Below, in pieces: positions 20,758 to 32,415 of a stretch of 64,000 bases of DNA. The DNA lies in contig CM020502.1 in NCBI GenBank assembly GCA_009823395.1, forward strand, positions 1,855,001-1,919,000, in the 5' to 3' direction. A program made the translations under genes and the position numbers. The stretch's first letter is position 1; each line of letters begins with the position of its first letter. Origin of the DNA: Thamnaconus septentrionalis (taxonomy: Eukaryota; Chordata; Actinopteri; Tetraodontiformes; Monacanthidae). The notes beneath the pieces are model-generated. The model was given only the letters and a program-made list of their open reading frames with translations, was not told the DNA's origin and ran no database searches.

Positions 20758-22019
20758 GTGAGTGAAATGGACTTCTTTTCAGAGCATATTTTCTTGATTC
20801 TGGGGCACAGCTGTGGGACCACGGCAAGGTTGTAGATACCACATTCATCTGGACTCCCACAGATGAACATTTTTAAAGACGTACTTGGCTACAGACGACG
20901 TAAGAAACCAAAATTGGTGTTTTGCTTCCACCCTCCTCGCCGCTTCTGCTGCTCCTGTGGCTTGATGTCAGTCAAAATCAGCCGCAGCAACGCAACACAC
21001 CATCCCTCGGGATATTAAAACAGGCAAAAACCCTCAGAAACAGTCACGCCTGTTGTTTCCTTTTCTTTTCAAACGGCGCCTCTTGCTGTGTGCCGCAAAT
21101 CAAAGGGAAAACCTGGCTGTAGGTAAAAGATTAAATTAGAGTTTTTCAGTTTACCGCCTGAGGGCAGAAGGTAGCCTCAAGAGACAATTTAAAACAGATG
21201 TCACGTTTGTTTTCTTTTGTTTTGTTTGAAATTTAACCCTTGGACTTAGCACTGCTTTTAGGTGCTTATGTGTTGAAGGGGAGCATTTAACAGGTGGAAA
21301 GATGAGAGATTCAAGAAGAGTCGGCTCAGACAATAACTGCTGCATTTGGATTTCCTTCTTGCAGAGTAATTGGGAAAGATGGTGTGAATTCAGTCTCTTT
21401 ATAGTCCAAATGGGTGACTTGTTGCAGGTGCAGGTGTTAATTAGGCGCAACAAGCCAGTGGCTGACTTTGTACACTGGGAAAAATATTATGTAGAGTGCA
21501 GCCAAGGGGGAAATACCACAGTGGCCTCAACAGAAAGGACCCTAGATGACTGAAGACACATCCTGCACATTAACATAACAACAGCCTGTGCGTTCAGTCA
21601 GGAGTTCCAGGGAAGCAGCTTCATATTCTGAAATTCCCACAAATACCAAAAGTTCCAAAATTTGATGATTTTGTCAAAAGAAAAACAGCCTGTAAATCAG
21701 AGATCTTACCGTCTGCTGTCTTTTTATTTACTGCCTCAACTTCTACTTCTGGCCACTGAACTGACTTCAAACACACTCGAATTGCGACCTGTGAGCAGAT
21801 GGGGGCGGACATCGCGTGGCAACGCACGCAACCTCGCCTCCCCCCCCGACCCCCCTTTCTTTGCTCTAAATGATTAATCTGCTCAGATTTGGGAGAAATG
21901 ATTTCCCGTAATGAAACAGACAGCGCGGATGATTTTTCCATTCATCTCGGGGGCCGACGAGGCTGCGGCCCTTCTCTTCGTGGCAGACAGCTTGTATAAA
22001 CACTGCCAATGAGTTTTGA
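20758..22019. other. No gene recognised
   Basis: Unique sequence. Frames of 60-106 codons are on both strands without motifs. A C run occurs at 21841-21856. Confidence 0.4.
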
Positions 22020-22340
22020 GTTTTCCCATTACCCCCTAATGCCCCGTCCCATCATCATGTGGCGCTGGAGGCAGCCCGCTTGGACAGACAGTCCGTCTGG
22101 TAATGATGGGGCCGCGGATTCAAGGCGCGGGACGGCAAAAAAATAAAAACCCAGGCAATGGCTCTGTTCGCTGCCGTCGCTCTCCTTAATCAATTTACAG
22201 GTCGTGAGCAGCGGGCTCGGCGAGATGATTATTGTTACAGCGTGATGGCCGCGCTCGCCGCTCGGTTGTCTAACCCCGCTAACACCCCTCCGTAGCAAGG
22301 CGGCCAGATTGAACGATAAAGCCCCCCCACTCCCACCCCC
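22020..22340. promoter_or_regulatory. Candidate conserved non-coding element
   Basis: Includes CCTTAATCAATTTACAGG, GATGATTATTGTTACAGCG and ATTGAACGATAAAG inside a CpG-bearing block, flanked by a C-rich tract (22321-22372). There are no simple repeats within the core. Enhancer-like by composition only. Confidence 0.22.
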
Positions 22341-24633
22341 GCCCCGCAAACCACTCCAACCCCACCCGCCCGCAGACCCATCCTGATTTAGAGCCCCTCG
22401 TAAAATTGATACTTATTTTTTTCTCTCTCTTCTCCGCTGCTCACTGAGGTGCGATATCATAAACTCCTCCTCCTCCTTCTCCTCTCCTCCTCTCCTCCGC
22501 TACTCTGCCCCCGTTTCTCGTTTGGAGATTTAAGGCTCAGGGTCTCAGGGGTCACTGAGCAGAGCTCGCTCAATGTCACTGATCATCAGCCGCCCCGCGT
22601 CTGAAGTCTGGAAATCTATCGGAGTGGAAAGCAGAAAAAAAAAGAAAGAAAGCAAAGAAAAAGAAAGGAGCCGCGAAGCGAGGGAGGATTGAGCTAAAAT
22701 AACGGAGAAGCTGAAGGATGCATGACTGCAGTTCTTTGCGCACAGTTCTCATCTTACCAAACTTAAGTGGGTATTCGGGGCCTTGTGACCCCACCCACCT
22801 TCTAATCTGCCACCTCCCCCGCCCCTCTCCTCTAGCTAACGATAACGCACGGAGACGCTCCAGGTGCAAAATAGATGTTATTTATTGTCTCGTTGTTAGT
22901 CTGACAGCTGCATACCTGCCACAACGTTCAGCGTTCAGGTCAGAAGCTGTCAGGGAGCTTTCAGATGACAGACGCACGATCGAGAGAAACAAGGCCGATG
23001 GTTCTATGGAAAACACAGCGCAGAGGGAGAAAAACAGTTTGGATGGCATCTGGATGCATTGGCATGCCACAGGGAACGTTCCCGGAACCTTTTGGATTTT
23101 AATACATTTGTTTATATGATGAACAGCCCATAAAGTGTTGTGAGGTGGGGAGAAAAATGAGGAAGGTGATTGGACAAAACCCTGCATCAGTCGCGTTGAA
23201 GCTCGTCAGTTTGATTCATTATTCTGCTAGTTTAGCCAGCTTCTGATTGGTGTGAAGTGTGACACATGACTTGCACCCTGGTGCTCCAGAGGAGGGGGAG
23301 ACTGTGAACGAAGACCCCACTGCTTCCACAGTGTGGAAGAAGTGAGCTGCATGTTCTTCTCCCGATTTGCTCCAGGGAAAAGAGGAGACCCGCTGTTCCA
23401 TTGTTCCCTGCGCAGTAGGTGTCGCCTCGTGCCCTGAATGTGACCCAGCCCCAATGCATCAAATTGAGTCTCCGTGAAGACGGAGGAGCTCCTTGCAAAG
23501 GACACTGGACAGGGAAGGACTTGGGCGATCAGAATTGTGACACTGACGCGTTGAAAGAGTTTCTTGAAACATCTTTCATTGTCACCTGCTGTTCATCCCA
23601 ATCGCCTCCTTCTGTGGCCTTCACAGGCAGCTCGGGGCAGTTGTTTCTTGTTTCATTGCAACTGCGCGACAACCGATTGGTTAAGTTGTCCTTTGTAGTC
23701 TGTAGACTTCAAAGTCTCCAAAGGATCCATGTTAAAAATGCAAAAAAGAAAGAAATGAATCTCGTACTATACTTCTGCGTGAACTCTTCGCCTGGTTTTA
23801 CACGGCTGTTGGCACTGCAAGGGGCCACTCCTCCACTTTATTACCTTGCACCAGCGTCTGCACTCCCACCGGGGCCCACTCCGCTTCGGTGCCTCGTCGA
23901 GGACGTGCGCATGTCTAATGCAGCGGAAGGGACATGACCTGTGCTTGCACACTCGAGATAAGACAAGAGGTCCGGAAGGGGCTTGGAAGAAGTCTTATCT
24001 TATGTGACCGCTTTTAATTGCTGGAATGAACATTGGAACAAAGTGCTTCCATTTCTTTTCTCTCTTTTTTTTTTTTTTAAATCCAGTACTCCATATGTTC
24101 TCATCATCGCTGGTCAAACACTGAGAAACATTTTCATATTCTGATTCCATCAAAGTGGAACTGGTTGATCTTATTCCAGCTTTGTTGTTTTTTTTCCATG
24201 GTTTTCTTTGATTAATGCTCAAGCCATCACTTTGAGGAGGACTTGTATTGTGAGATTTTTTTTTGTAAAGCCTTCCTTTTTCTGTGACCTCTCTTTTCCC
24301 TTTAGTTTGAATTCCTTCTTCCTCTGCTGTCTCAAACTCTGTATCACCAGATATTAATTTCAATATTTGAGTGCGATAGTGAATAATTGGTTCAGTTGGT
24401 GCTGAGACAGTGTTTCTGGGAGTTCCTTCAATTTGCATTCGTGATGACGTTTGTTTGACTCAAGCGGCGGTTTGCAAGGCGCAGCGGCCGTCGTCCACTT
24501 CAACTCCAGCTGTCTAAGTTTCCCTCCTTTACCTGGACATCTCGTCTTCACACCTTCTCATGGTCGCTCAGCCTTGCTCTTCTTGCCGATGAGATGGCGT
24601 GAGAAACTTGATTTAAAAATGTTTTAATTTGAG
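22341..24633. other. No gene recognised
   Basis: Contains pyrimidine-rich (TCC)n-like sequence near 22460-22500 and purine-rich sequence near 22630-22680. Two longer frames, 23419-23937 (+, 172 codons) and 23995-24438 (-, 147 codons, lysine-rich end), show no domain I know and no splice or promoter context. Confidence 0.35.
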
Positions 24634-25231
24634 CGCGTCCAATAGGAGAGCAGCCAGTTCTGAAAAAAGTGGCCAGATGCAGAGCAGGGCGCCAGTTAGC
24701 GATAGAGCAGGAGTCTGAGAAAAATGGAGGAAAACTTTTAAATTGTGTCTTGCAGTGTCCCGAGCTCTGGGACTCAAGACTAGCTTAAAATATATGTATC
24801 TGGTTGGCCACTCTGCTTGGTTCCAGCGCTGATGTTCTTGTTAGCTCCGGTGCTCGTACTAGCCGCTGCGTGTTTTGCATTCAGGTGGTACCGGAGGCTT
24901 GAATAACTGCGGTGGAACGCAAACTCGTTGTGCCACCGTTTGCACACAACAGCGCTCTCATCCTCCCGCTTGCTAGTCAGTGCGTGGCTATCCATCTTGC
25001 CGGAAACTCGTGCAAAGTACGTTCCGTGTTGTCTAGAGTATAAAATAAAATGCGATCATTTTCAGACCCTTATATACTATATGAAAAAACAACAACAACT
25101 TTATGTTCATATATTGTCAGGCACAGTTCGATGTAGAGAAGTTTTTAAGACATATTTAAAACACTGGCGCCCTCCTGTGCATTTGGGTACCCCCCCGCCC
25201 CCGAACCGGCTGCTCTCCTATCGGACGCACC
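24634..25231 (-). mobile_element. Inverted-repeat element with a damaged BED finger (hAT-like)
   Basis: 24634-24698 and the inverse complement of 25163-25231 share ATAGGAGAGCAGCC near their outer edges and GGGCGCCAGT at their inner edges, with similar spacing: an imperfect inverted repeat of about 65 bases. Between them, on the minus strand, lies a BED-type zinc-finger frame (24780-24995). BED fingers are the DNA-binding domain at the N-terminus of many hAT transposases. I could not define an 8-bp duplication, so the exact ends are uncertain. The copy lacks a catalytic domain and is a remnant. Confidence 0.5.
24780..24995 (-). pseudogene. BED zinc-finger fragment of a transposase
   Basis: The 71-codon frame begins MDSHALTSKREDESAVV and contains VCKRWHNEFAFH followed by SSLRYHLNAKH. 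That fits the BED pattern C-x2-C...H-x4-H, except that the second metal-binding cysteine is tryptophan, while the first cysteine and the two histidines at the end remain. A serine/threonine/alanine-rich stretch follows and then a stop. In intact hAT transposases this domain binds the element ends. Here the metal site is broken and the catalytic part is absent. Confidence 0.6.
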
Positions 25232-28200
25232 AAGATGTTGCCACAGCGCTCTGCGCCTGGTCTGCGCATGTCTGCGCTGTACCGCGCTGCAGACGGCAGC
25301 AAAAGCACGTTCAGTGTGAATTCAGCTTTAGTCCTCCTGCTATGAGTTTATTTCATTGTTCACAAAAAACAAAGATCAACAGTTATAAATGGGGAAATGT
25401 TTATTTTTATTCTCTTTTTGTTTGAATTGTTAGTCTTGTTAGTGGGGTGGGCGACTGAGCAGGGAGGGAAAAGAGGAACTGAGTTGAATCAAGGACCATA
25501 TTGTTGATTTTTCCACAGGGTTAATACAGATCTCTTCTCTGCAGTTAGCTAGATAGCAGTAGCGGTGATAAGTCATGGAACAAGCGGAGAAGAAGAGCCT
25601 GAGATCTGATGCTGCCAGTGATGCTCTGTCCATGAAACTTTGTGTGTGGGTAACAGATTATCCATGGTTTCTCAATTTAATGTAAGATATAATAGAATTC
25701 AGCAATAAAATAAAGATGACCTCATTAGAGAGAAGGCAAGGAACATTTACGTTTTTACTCCATGCTCCCCTGGATATCTCAACATTTCCTGATTCACACG
25801 TCCAGCTGAGACTGCCTGGTTTCTATCCCCTTCCGAATATGTGGAGGGCACGACAGGGTCGGTACTAGCTGACATTGAGGGTTTTAGCAGAAGGCTGTTC
25901 ATGCACTTTCTACACGTTCTCTCTGAATAATTTGTTTTGCAAGGACGTTGTGCTGCTGTCCAGAGAGAGAAATAAATACATGAATTTGTTTAATCATTCC
26001 ATCCCCCGTCACTGATATATATGTAAGACTGCTAAGCTACACTAGCTATGCGCCAAAGTGAAGTTGACTTGTGTGGATCTCTTGACTCGTGCTTCTGCAA
26101 GAGATGAACCACAAAAATCAATCCAACCATTCGACAACTCGTGTCACAGAGCTGCTCATTGCAGGATAGAATTATTATTATTATTTGTTATTTTTGCCAG
26201 TTTTACATTAACAACTCCATCTATCTGCCTGTTGAGGATCAGACAGCTACACAAGCCGTGCGCAGCACAAGGCATTGTGTCTCGGAGGCGGAGCCGCATA
26301 AAGACATCATGCGGTGTGATGTTGACCCTGGCGTGCTGTGGAGGTTGGCAGAGGTAGGGGAAGTCGATAAAGAGGCGATGAAAACTGTGGGCAGGAGCAA
26401 AACGGCTACACCGTCACACGCTGCATGCTAATAAATAGCGCCGGAGGCATGAAATGTTCTTTCCCCGCCGCTCAGAGACGTAGCATGCGGCAGTGCCGGC
26501 TCTTAAATATACAAAACGCTCACGAGATTTGTGTTCCTCACCCGCCTTGGATGAGAAGGAGCCTGTTTTAAGCGCAACGCTCACGGATCACCAATTGAGA
26601 TTCACAGAGCTCCGAAAACGTGCACTCGCTCCCGACGTGTCGAGGGTTGCAGAGTAATTACAAACAACATTAAAAATGTAATGGAGCGTTTTTGCTCTAG
26701 GGGCCAGATGGAGAGCGACACGGCGGCGTGGATTGCAGAAGTGATGAGAGGGAAAATAATAAGAGCAGATGAGCAGAAGAGGTGCAACAGGCCTTCTGAC
26801 ACAACATATACATATATATAACAAAACTGACTCAAACTACATACACGCCTAAATTTTGTTACATTTTCGGACCAGGAAATGGAGTTGGGTCCATTCTTTT
26901 AAAACTGGCTTTAATGGTTGTTGTTCCCGTATTATGTCAAATGTTAAGTCATTTTAAAACATTCAATGCATTTCTTTTCATTTACATGTTTAAAACAAAA
27001 CATACTGGCACACTGACAACATTCTTAGTCACATGATTGCCAGTTGAGGGTTGGGTTTGAGGTCCAGGTAGGAAATGGGATTGGGTGGGTCCCACTTTGT
27101 ATTTGGATACAAGAAAACAGATGAAGGTAATATTATGTTTAATCTAGATTTTTGTGCATAATAATATAGTCACTGATATAAATCTGCTTAAACCAGTCAG
27201 TTAATCCATGCATAAGATGGACAATGTATGCAGAACATGCTGTGTAAGTTCTGTGCAGAGTAATATGATACCTAAGAGAAGACACAGGAATGCATCCCTC
27301 GTAAAACAGTGACCCTTGGACCGCCTGCAAGGACAACGGCTTTTTTTCTATGTATATAAGCACTGGGTCCGAGAAAAAACAGCAGTCAGACGTCTTTGAT
27401 TGTGATTTTAGAGCTTAAACTTGACCCAGAACTCTGTATACTTGTATTCTGAATTGCGTTCTAAAGATGAGATCGGCATTCTTCTCCTGAAACTCTTCAT
27501 TCACCGGCACGACACTAGAGAATGAGACGATCCGACACAGAGCAGCTTCAGTCACTTGCTTAGACCCTGACAAAAATCACGCCGTGCGAGCCGCGCTTCG
27601 GTCGTTTTACACGCAGCTCGTGGTTTCCCAGCAGAGTGTAATAAAAAGGGGATGCTCACTGAAACCAAGGGGAAATTGGATTTTTATGGCAGCTCATCAA
27701 ATACAATTAAAAGTTTGGGAGGTAGACGGCGAAACCGGCTAGAGTTTGAACAGGAGAAGTGGCTCTGCAAATAAATATGTCTCCGCTCGGAACACGCTGG
27801 GCGAGAGAGATTTGTGTTAGTTGATGCGATGCAGGGAATAAAAAAGGAAAAAGAAAGAAGCCGTTCAGTCTCATCTATCCAAATCCACTCTGAGGCCACC
27901 TTTATTCATTTGTTTATCTTTTCCTTTATAGATTTCTTTTAGCTCAAGCTTTTTTTTTTTCTTCCCAGCCATGACCTTGGTCAAATCAGAGTTGCTGAAA
28001 AAAATAAATAAAAAAACAATTTGGAGATTAGAGCCACATCTGGTGGCCCTTGGCGGCAGATGGAGGTTTCTCAGTATTGATCTCCGTCCACATGCAGCCA
28101 CCTGGAAAGGCATGCGCAAAATGTAAAAATGCTTGTGAGGCAGAGGAAGCGAGACACAGCCGTGTGTTGAAAGCCCCTCTCAAAGGTCCACTGGGTCAGA

Positions 28201-28341
28201 TGTAAAGGCCCCTGCTGGCTTGAAGTGGAACATTTTTGTTTGTTTTTGGTGGAATGAAGTCAATACGCATAAGCGGTTTGTGTTGTTACAGTGACAACGA
28301 CACAAGACAAAGGAGTTTGACGTCAGAAAACAAGGGGTGAC
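25232..28341. other. No gene recognised
   Basis: Unique sequence with short frames. The patches 26140-26480 and 27530-27680 carry CpG and homeobox-like words and could be regulatory. I see no clear repeat family or RNA gene. Confidence 0.4.
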
Positions 28342-28344
28342 ATT

Positions 28345-29017
28345 GGGTGAATTCCAATTCCTCCCTCAACCCTCAATCTCAAACATGCGCGCTCCCGCAA
28401 AGTGCAAGTGCTGTCCCGATTCTCAGAACGTCAAGTTGAGGGAAAAGTTTAAGGGCTGTATTGCCCTCAATATTGAGATTCTCCGGCACCACCCTTGGGA
28501 GTAAGGGCTACCCAGAAGGCATTGTGTATTTTCGCCAAGACATCTTCGAAAAATGGCGATGAAAAAAGCGAGCTACAAATGGAAGTATTTTCTTAGTTAA
28601 TAAAGATATAAATTTTACTAAACCATTTTACTGTCTTAGTTTAAGACTTTTTTTTAATGGATTATTGACATCGTTGTAGCTTAACATTTATTTTTTTTTT
28701 AACTTTCGATGTTTGTCAGCCGGACCGGCGGTCCCGGCTTCACGTTACTTGTATACCTCGTTGTGTAGCGACGGAGGACTTATTTTTCGTCGTCATCTTT
28801 TTCGTCTCCTTCTTCTTTGTCGTCGTCGTCTTCGTGACAGACTGGACGTAGCTTTGGCGTAAGGCCGCCCCCCACAGTCTGAAGACGTAACTGCACTTAA
28901 GGAGTGTCCCATTTCTAAGTCACAAGATAGCCCTTACACTTATTTTTGAGGGCCAAGATTGAGGGTTAAGGGTGAGGGTTGAGATTGAGGAGTTAAGGGA
29001 GGAATTGGAATTGGCCC
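28345..29017. mobile_element. Short TIR element with 3-bp duplication (ATT)
   Basis: The left end is GGGTGAATTCCAATTCCTCC and the right end, read inversely, GGGCCAATTCCAATTCCTCC, differing at only two of 20 positions. Both continue into related TCAACCCTCAATCTC-type sequence. ATT flanks both sides (28342-28344 and 29018-29020). The 673-base interior has no transposase, so it is non-autonomous. The A/G-rich subterminal repeats (GAGGGTTAAGGGTGAGGG) resemble known fish families of the PIF/Harbinger-IS group, but I cannot fix the superfamily. Confidence 0.75.
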
Positions 29018-29020
29018 ATT

Positions 29021-29484
29021 GTCTGCAATATGCTTTCTGACACTAGATGCTGCCACATCTTAACCACTGGTGCTTTAAAAACAAAACAAAAAAAAATCAT
29101 TGCCGATTTTGGCCAATGTAAGAAGGCTACTTGTTATCTTTTGTTACCACTGTCACAGGTTCAGTTTGGGTTCATCAACTTTACTTTTACTATTATTTGT
29201 TGCTTCCCTTTATTGTGCCCCTTTTCTTGCATATTGTTTTGTTGTTGTCAGCTTACTAACTTATTTTTATAGCTGCCCTCTGTTTGTCATGTTTGACTTC
29301 ACACTTCCTGCCCCTTATTTTACCTCTGCTTTTTTGATCAGGTGCCTCAGTTTTCCCTGCCCTCCCTTGTGTATGTCTTTCTTTTGTGTTTGCTGCGTCT
29401 CTTGTGTTCCTTGTGCCAATGGCGCGCCCTTGGATTTGTGTGTTTTGTTGAATCTTGGAATCTCCTTCTTTTTTGTATTTTCAG
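29021..29484. other. No gene recognised
   Basis: T- and C-rich sequence leading up to the splice-like acceptor at 29484. The 159-codon frame through it is rich in Phe/Leu/Cys, as expected of pyrimidine-rich DNA. Confidence 0.4.
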
Positions 29485-29558
29485 GTCATTATTGTCAAAA
29501 TTGTTATGGAGGGTGTGAAGCTCGTAGCAACAGCAGTGAGGGTTGTCTCGTTCCTCTG
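29485..29558 (+). other. Candidate 74-base exon with a cysteine-rich frame
   Basis: TTCTTTTTTGTATTTTCAG ends at 29484 and CTCTG|GTGAGTAAAA begins after 29558, both strong splice signals. One frame reads HYCQNCYGGCEARSNSSEGC, with four cysteines in 18 residues, which could be part of an EGF-like or zinc-binding module; another reads a hydrophobic VIIVKIVMEGVKLV. No neighbouring exon of a matching type was identified, so identity and frame stay open. Confidence 0.22.
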
Positions 29559-30239
29559 GTGAGTAAAATGGTTCCTTAAAACATTTTTTTCACATTGTTT
29601 TTTTAATTTCCATTAGATTATATGGTATATTTTGTAAAAACAACAAAACAAAACAACAACAACTGTACATGAAAAAAACACAACACATGCACACACATAT
29701 GTTTGTATAGTCTATAGATAATCTTCTGACAATTGATGTGAGTGAGGAAGTGACAGAAGTTCATCTTTGACTCATTTTGCTTGCCTTATTTTTCAAAGAG
29801 CATGTGCTTTAACACACACACACAGTTCTGGAATTCACCCCTTTGTGATGTCACAAAGCAACGGTTTTGTGAATAAGCATTTTTGCAGGAGGGTGCAACC
29901 TGAGAGCTAAATACTGTATGTTTTCTGGAGGTCTGTAGATTTTTTTTTTTTTTTAACGACTTTAAATTCTTCTTCTTCTTCTCCTTCTTCTTCACTTTAT
30001 AAAAATGTTCATAGATGTAAAAAGCTCAGAGGTCAATATGGGACCCTGTGGAACATGGCAATACAAGAAACGAGTCACGGCGATGTTCAGAGTAACCGAC
30101 GACACCATCTGTGGGGAGATGTTGCAAGCAAGCGAGTGGCAAGTGCTCTGGAAATAAACAGTCATCAATGGAGGAGTCGCGCAGCCTGGACAGAACAGAG
30201 CAAGAGAAAATGTGACGGCGATCGGAAACAGAGACGGAG
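29559..30239. other. No gene recognised
   Basis: Contains an AC run near 29813-29823, a TTTGTGATGTCACAAAG palindrome at about 29842-29858 (common in fish interspersed repeats) and a poly-T/TTC run near 29940-29990. Confidence 0.4.
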
Positions 30240-30810
30240 GGGACGTTAACCCGGCCACCACGCCGCCTGCCAGCCACTGACACTCAGATGTTATTCAGTC
30301 ATTTGTCAGCCACACAGGCGGGCTAATGGACTGGGAAGGCGTCAGAGATACAAGCCCAGGAAATCACTGCGTTTTTATCTTGCGGCAGACACAATCAGGC
30401 CTGCTTACCGAGAGAGCTGCTGGCTGACAGCGGCGGCGCTGACACCGGCAACGGTGCCGCGGCCAGAACTGATGGCAGGAGCAGGGCGAGGGACGGGGAA
30501 GGGGAGGGGGAGCGGCGCCAATAATTTGAGGGTTAGAGGGAATAAAAGATTGCTGTAATCTCATAATGGTACGCGGAATCTGATAACGCGGAATTGCATT
30601 ACCTTTGAGTGTGGCGCCGGGCCCGACTCCTGCTGCAGTGAGCACCGCTGGAGGGGGGAGGGGTCGGCCTCACGCTGGCTCCCTTCCAAATTTGAATATT
30701 TGCGTCTTGAGGAGGCAAAGATGAGCTCATTTGTATCGCAAACACAATAACGGCGGCGGGATGTTGGCTGCGAGCGCACATCAGCGGCGCTGTGCTCTGA
30801 TGATAATGGG
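30240..30810. promoter_or_regulatory. Candidate conserved non-coding element cluster
   Basis: A long non-repetitive block with CpG plus homeobox- and SOX-like words (GGGCTAATGGACTGG, GGCGCCAATAATTTGAGG, CATAATGGTACGCGG, CAAATTTGAATATTTGCG). No codon-like frame stands out. Of the candidates in this window it has the longest uninterrupted enhancer-like composition. Visual inference only. Confidence 0.25.
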
Positions 30811-31154
30811 GAGTGAGACTGAGCGGCAGAGGTTACTGTTGCTTCTGAAGCTGGGAGAACGTGACCCAGGTGCCAAAATATCGGAGTGCTGCATTTTGAG
30901 CACCCGATGAAAGTTCAGAGGGGTGATAATTTGCAATTAATTGCATGACCTTTTAACTTTACAGATAAAGAGGCCTCAGCCATGAAGCAAGTTTGCAGAA
31001 AGCAGTGACTTGCTCAAGCTGCTCTGGAAAAAAAAAAAAAAAAAAAAATCAGAAGAAGCAGCTGTGCTTCAAGTCCAGAGCATTGTCTGCTGCTATTAAA
31101 GAGATTAGCGTGGATGCTGCGGTTGCAGCAGGGTTTTTTTTTCTCATAGGTTTT
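30811..31154. other. No gene recognised
   Basis: Unique sequence with a poly-A run at 31027-31048. Confidence 0.4.
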
Positions 31155-31715
31155 CACTTAAATAATGCTGCAGTGACCAGCCCACAGCGGCTAATGTCAC
31201 CCCTCGGACTAATGATCACGTGCCGGGGGGGCAGCGTGACAGCAGCTGATAGGAGGAGGCTTGACAAATCCAAACGGATCAAGAAGGCCCAGCTCAGTCT
31301 GTCCTGGGATGGATGCCCTCTGGAGTGCGTGAAGGTGGCGGGAGAGGGAAGGCTGGCAGTCAAGCCGTCCTCCGTGAGTAGCAACATCTCCCAACCGCTC
31401 CACTACACACTCACGTCACTGAGGAGCTCCATCAAGAGTGTGTGGAGGAGAGGCATTGCAGGTCCTGCCTTCCTGCAGCTGTTATACTCTACAGCAAACA
31501 CCTCTCCCTGTGAATGACTGCATCAAGCGGTCTAAATAAAAAAAAGTGCATGCAGAAGCAAGCACACATACTTATGTACATATGGACATTGTTTATATTA
31601 TTTATTTAAAAAAGATTCTACTGTTTACTATTTCTATATTGTTTGTTTTATCTGTAATTCCTGCTCCTGCAACGTTCAATTCCTCCACCAGGACTAATAA
31701 AGTCCCCCCTCCATT
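31155..31715 (+). mobile_element. 5'-truncated LINE: reverse transcriptase C-terminus and 3' end
   Basis: From about 31209 the frame reads LMITCRGGSVTAADRRRLDK, then WDGCPLECVKVAGEG, then HYTLTSLRSSIKSV, up to TGA at 31515. This is the order seen at the C-terminus of a common fish LINE family (a CWGGN-type motif, DRxRLxKxVKKA, CPLDxxEVVxER, PLHxTLxxLxSSFS). The 3' end reads AATTCCTCCACCAGGACTAA TAAAG at about 31677-31700, like the standard FRCCCCxxGGGACTAATAAAG tail. The copy is truncated at its 5' end, as is normal for target-primed integration, and shows small deletions. Confidence 0.7.
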
Positions 31716-32337
31716 TTCTTCTTCTTCTACGTCTAGGCTGGCTGCAGGCACACCTGATTTGCTCCAATGCAGTGCAATTTTGTTTATTATTTTAGCAACC
31801 GTCAGCACATGTTGTCTGGCAGAAATCGGACTGAAAACCAATTTTCAATGTGGTAGATTTTTTTTTTTTTCCATTTAGCTGTAAAATAAAAAAGTGACAT
31901 TTGTCTGCACACCACACCCAAACCTCTCCAGCTTGGATATTTGGTTTCGCACAAATAAGACCTGCCGTCTGTCACCTGCACGTCTCCCAGTTTCTCCCAG
32001 TGTTTGCAAGAAGCACCCATAGCGGTACGAAGAGAACACGAGTTGAGCTAAAAGAATGAAAATGTCTTGGCAACAGAAGGTACGCTACTGCTAGGCCTCC
32101 AGCTCCACCACTGGCGAGTCACATAATGTCAACTGAAGGGAAGTTAGTCCTACTTTCGCCTTGCAAGCTAGCTTGTTAGCAGATTTACTAGTTGGAAAGC
32201 AGGCTACTTTGCTATCATATCATATGATGAATTCATATGAAATAAATAAATTAAAAAGAAAGGCCTTAAAATTCATTTATAAAAGCATTTAAAGATTGAA
32301 AGTGCATAAGATTCAACAAAAACATTTAAAAATAGAG
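31716..32337. other. No gene recognised
   Basis: Unique sequence. A CATATCATATGATGAATTCATATGA stretch near 32218 is locally palindromic. Confidence 0.4.
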
Positions 32338-32400
<63 letters not shown>

Positions 32401-32415
32401 TCTAATAATAATAAT
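32338..32415 (+). repeat. (AAT)n microsatellite
   Basis: About 25 AAT/TAA units with one TCT interruption near 32401. Confidence 0.95.

Noticed and set aside
23419..23937. 172-codon plus-strand frame
   Set aside because: No recognisable domain, mixed composition, no acceptor/donor pair and no neighbouring exon; length alone is within what 64 kb can give by chance.
30993..31517. 174-codon frame as an independent gene
   Set aside because: Its first part crosses a poly-A run giving lysines; its second part is the C-terminus of a LINE. It is not a host gene.
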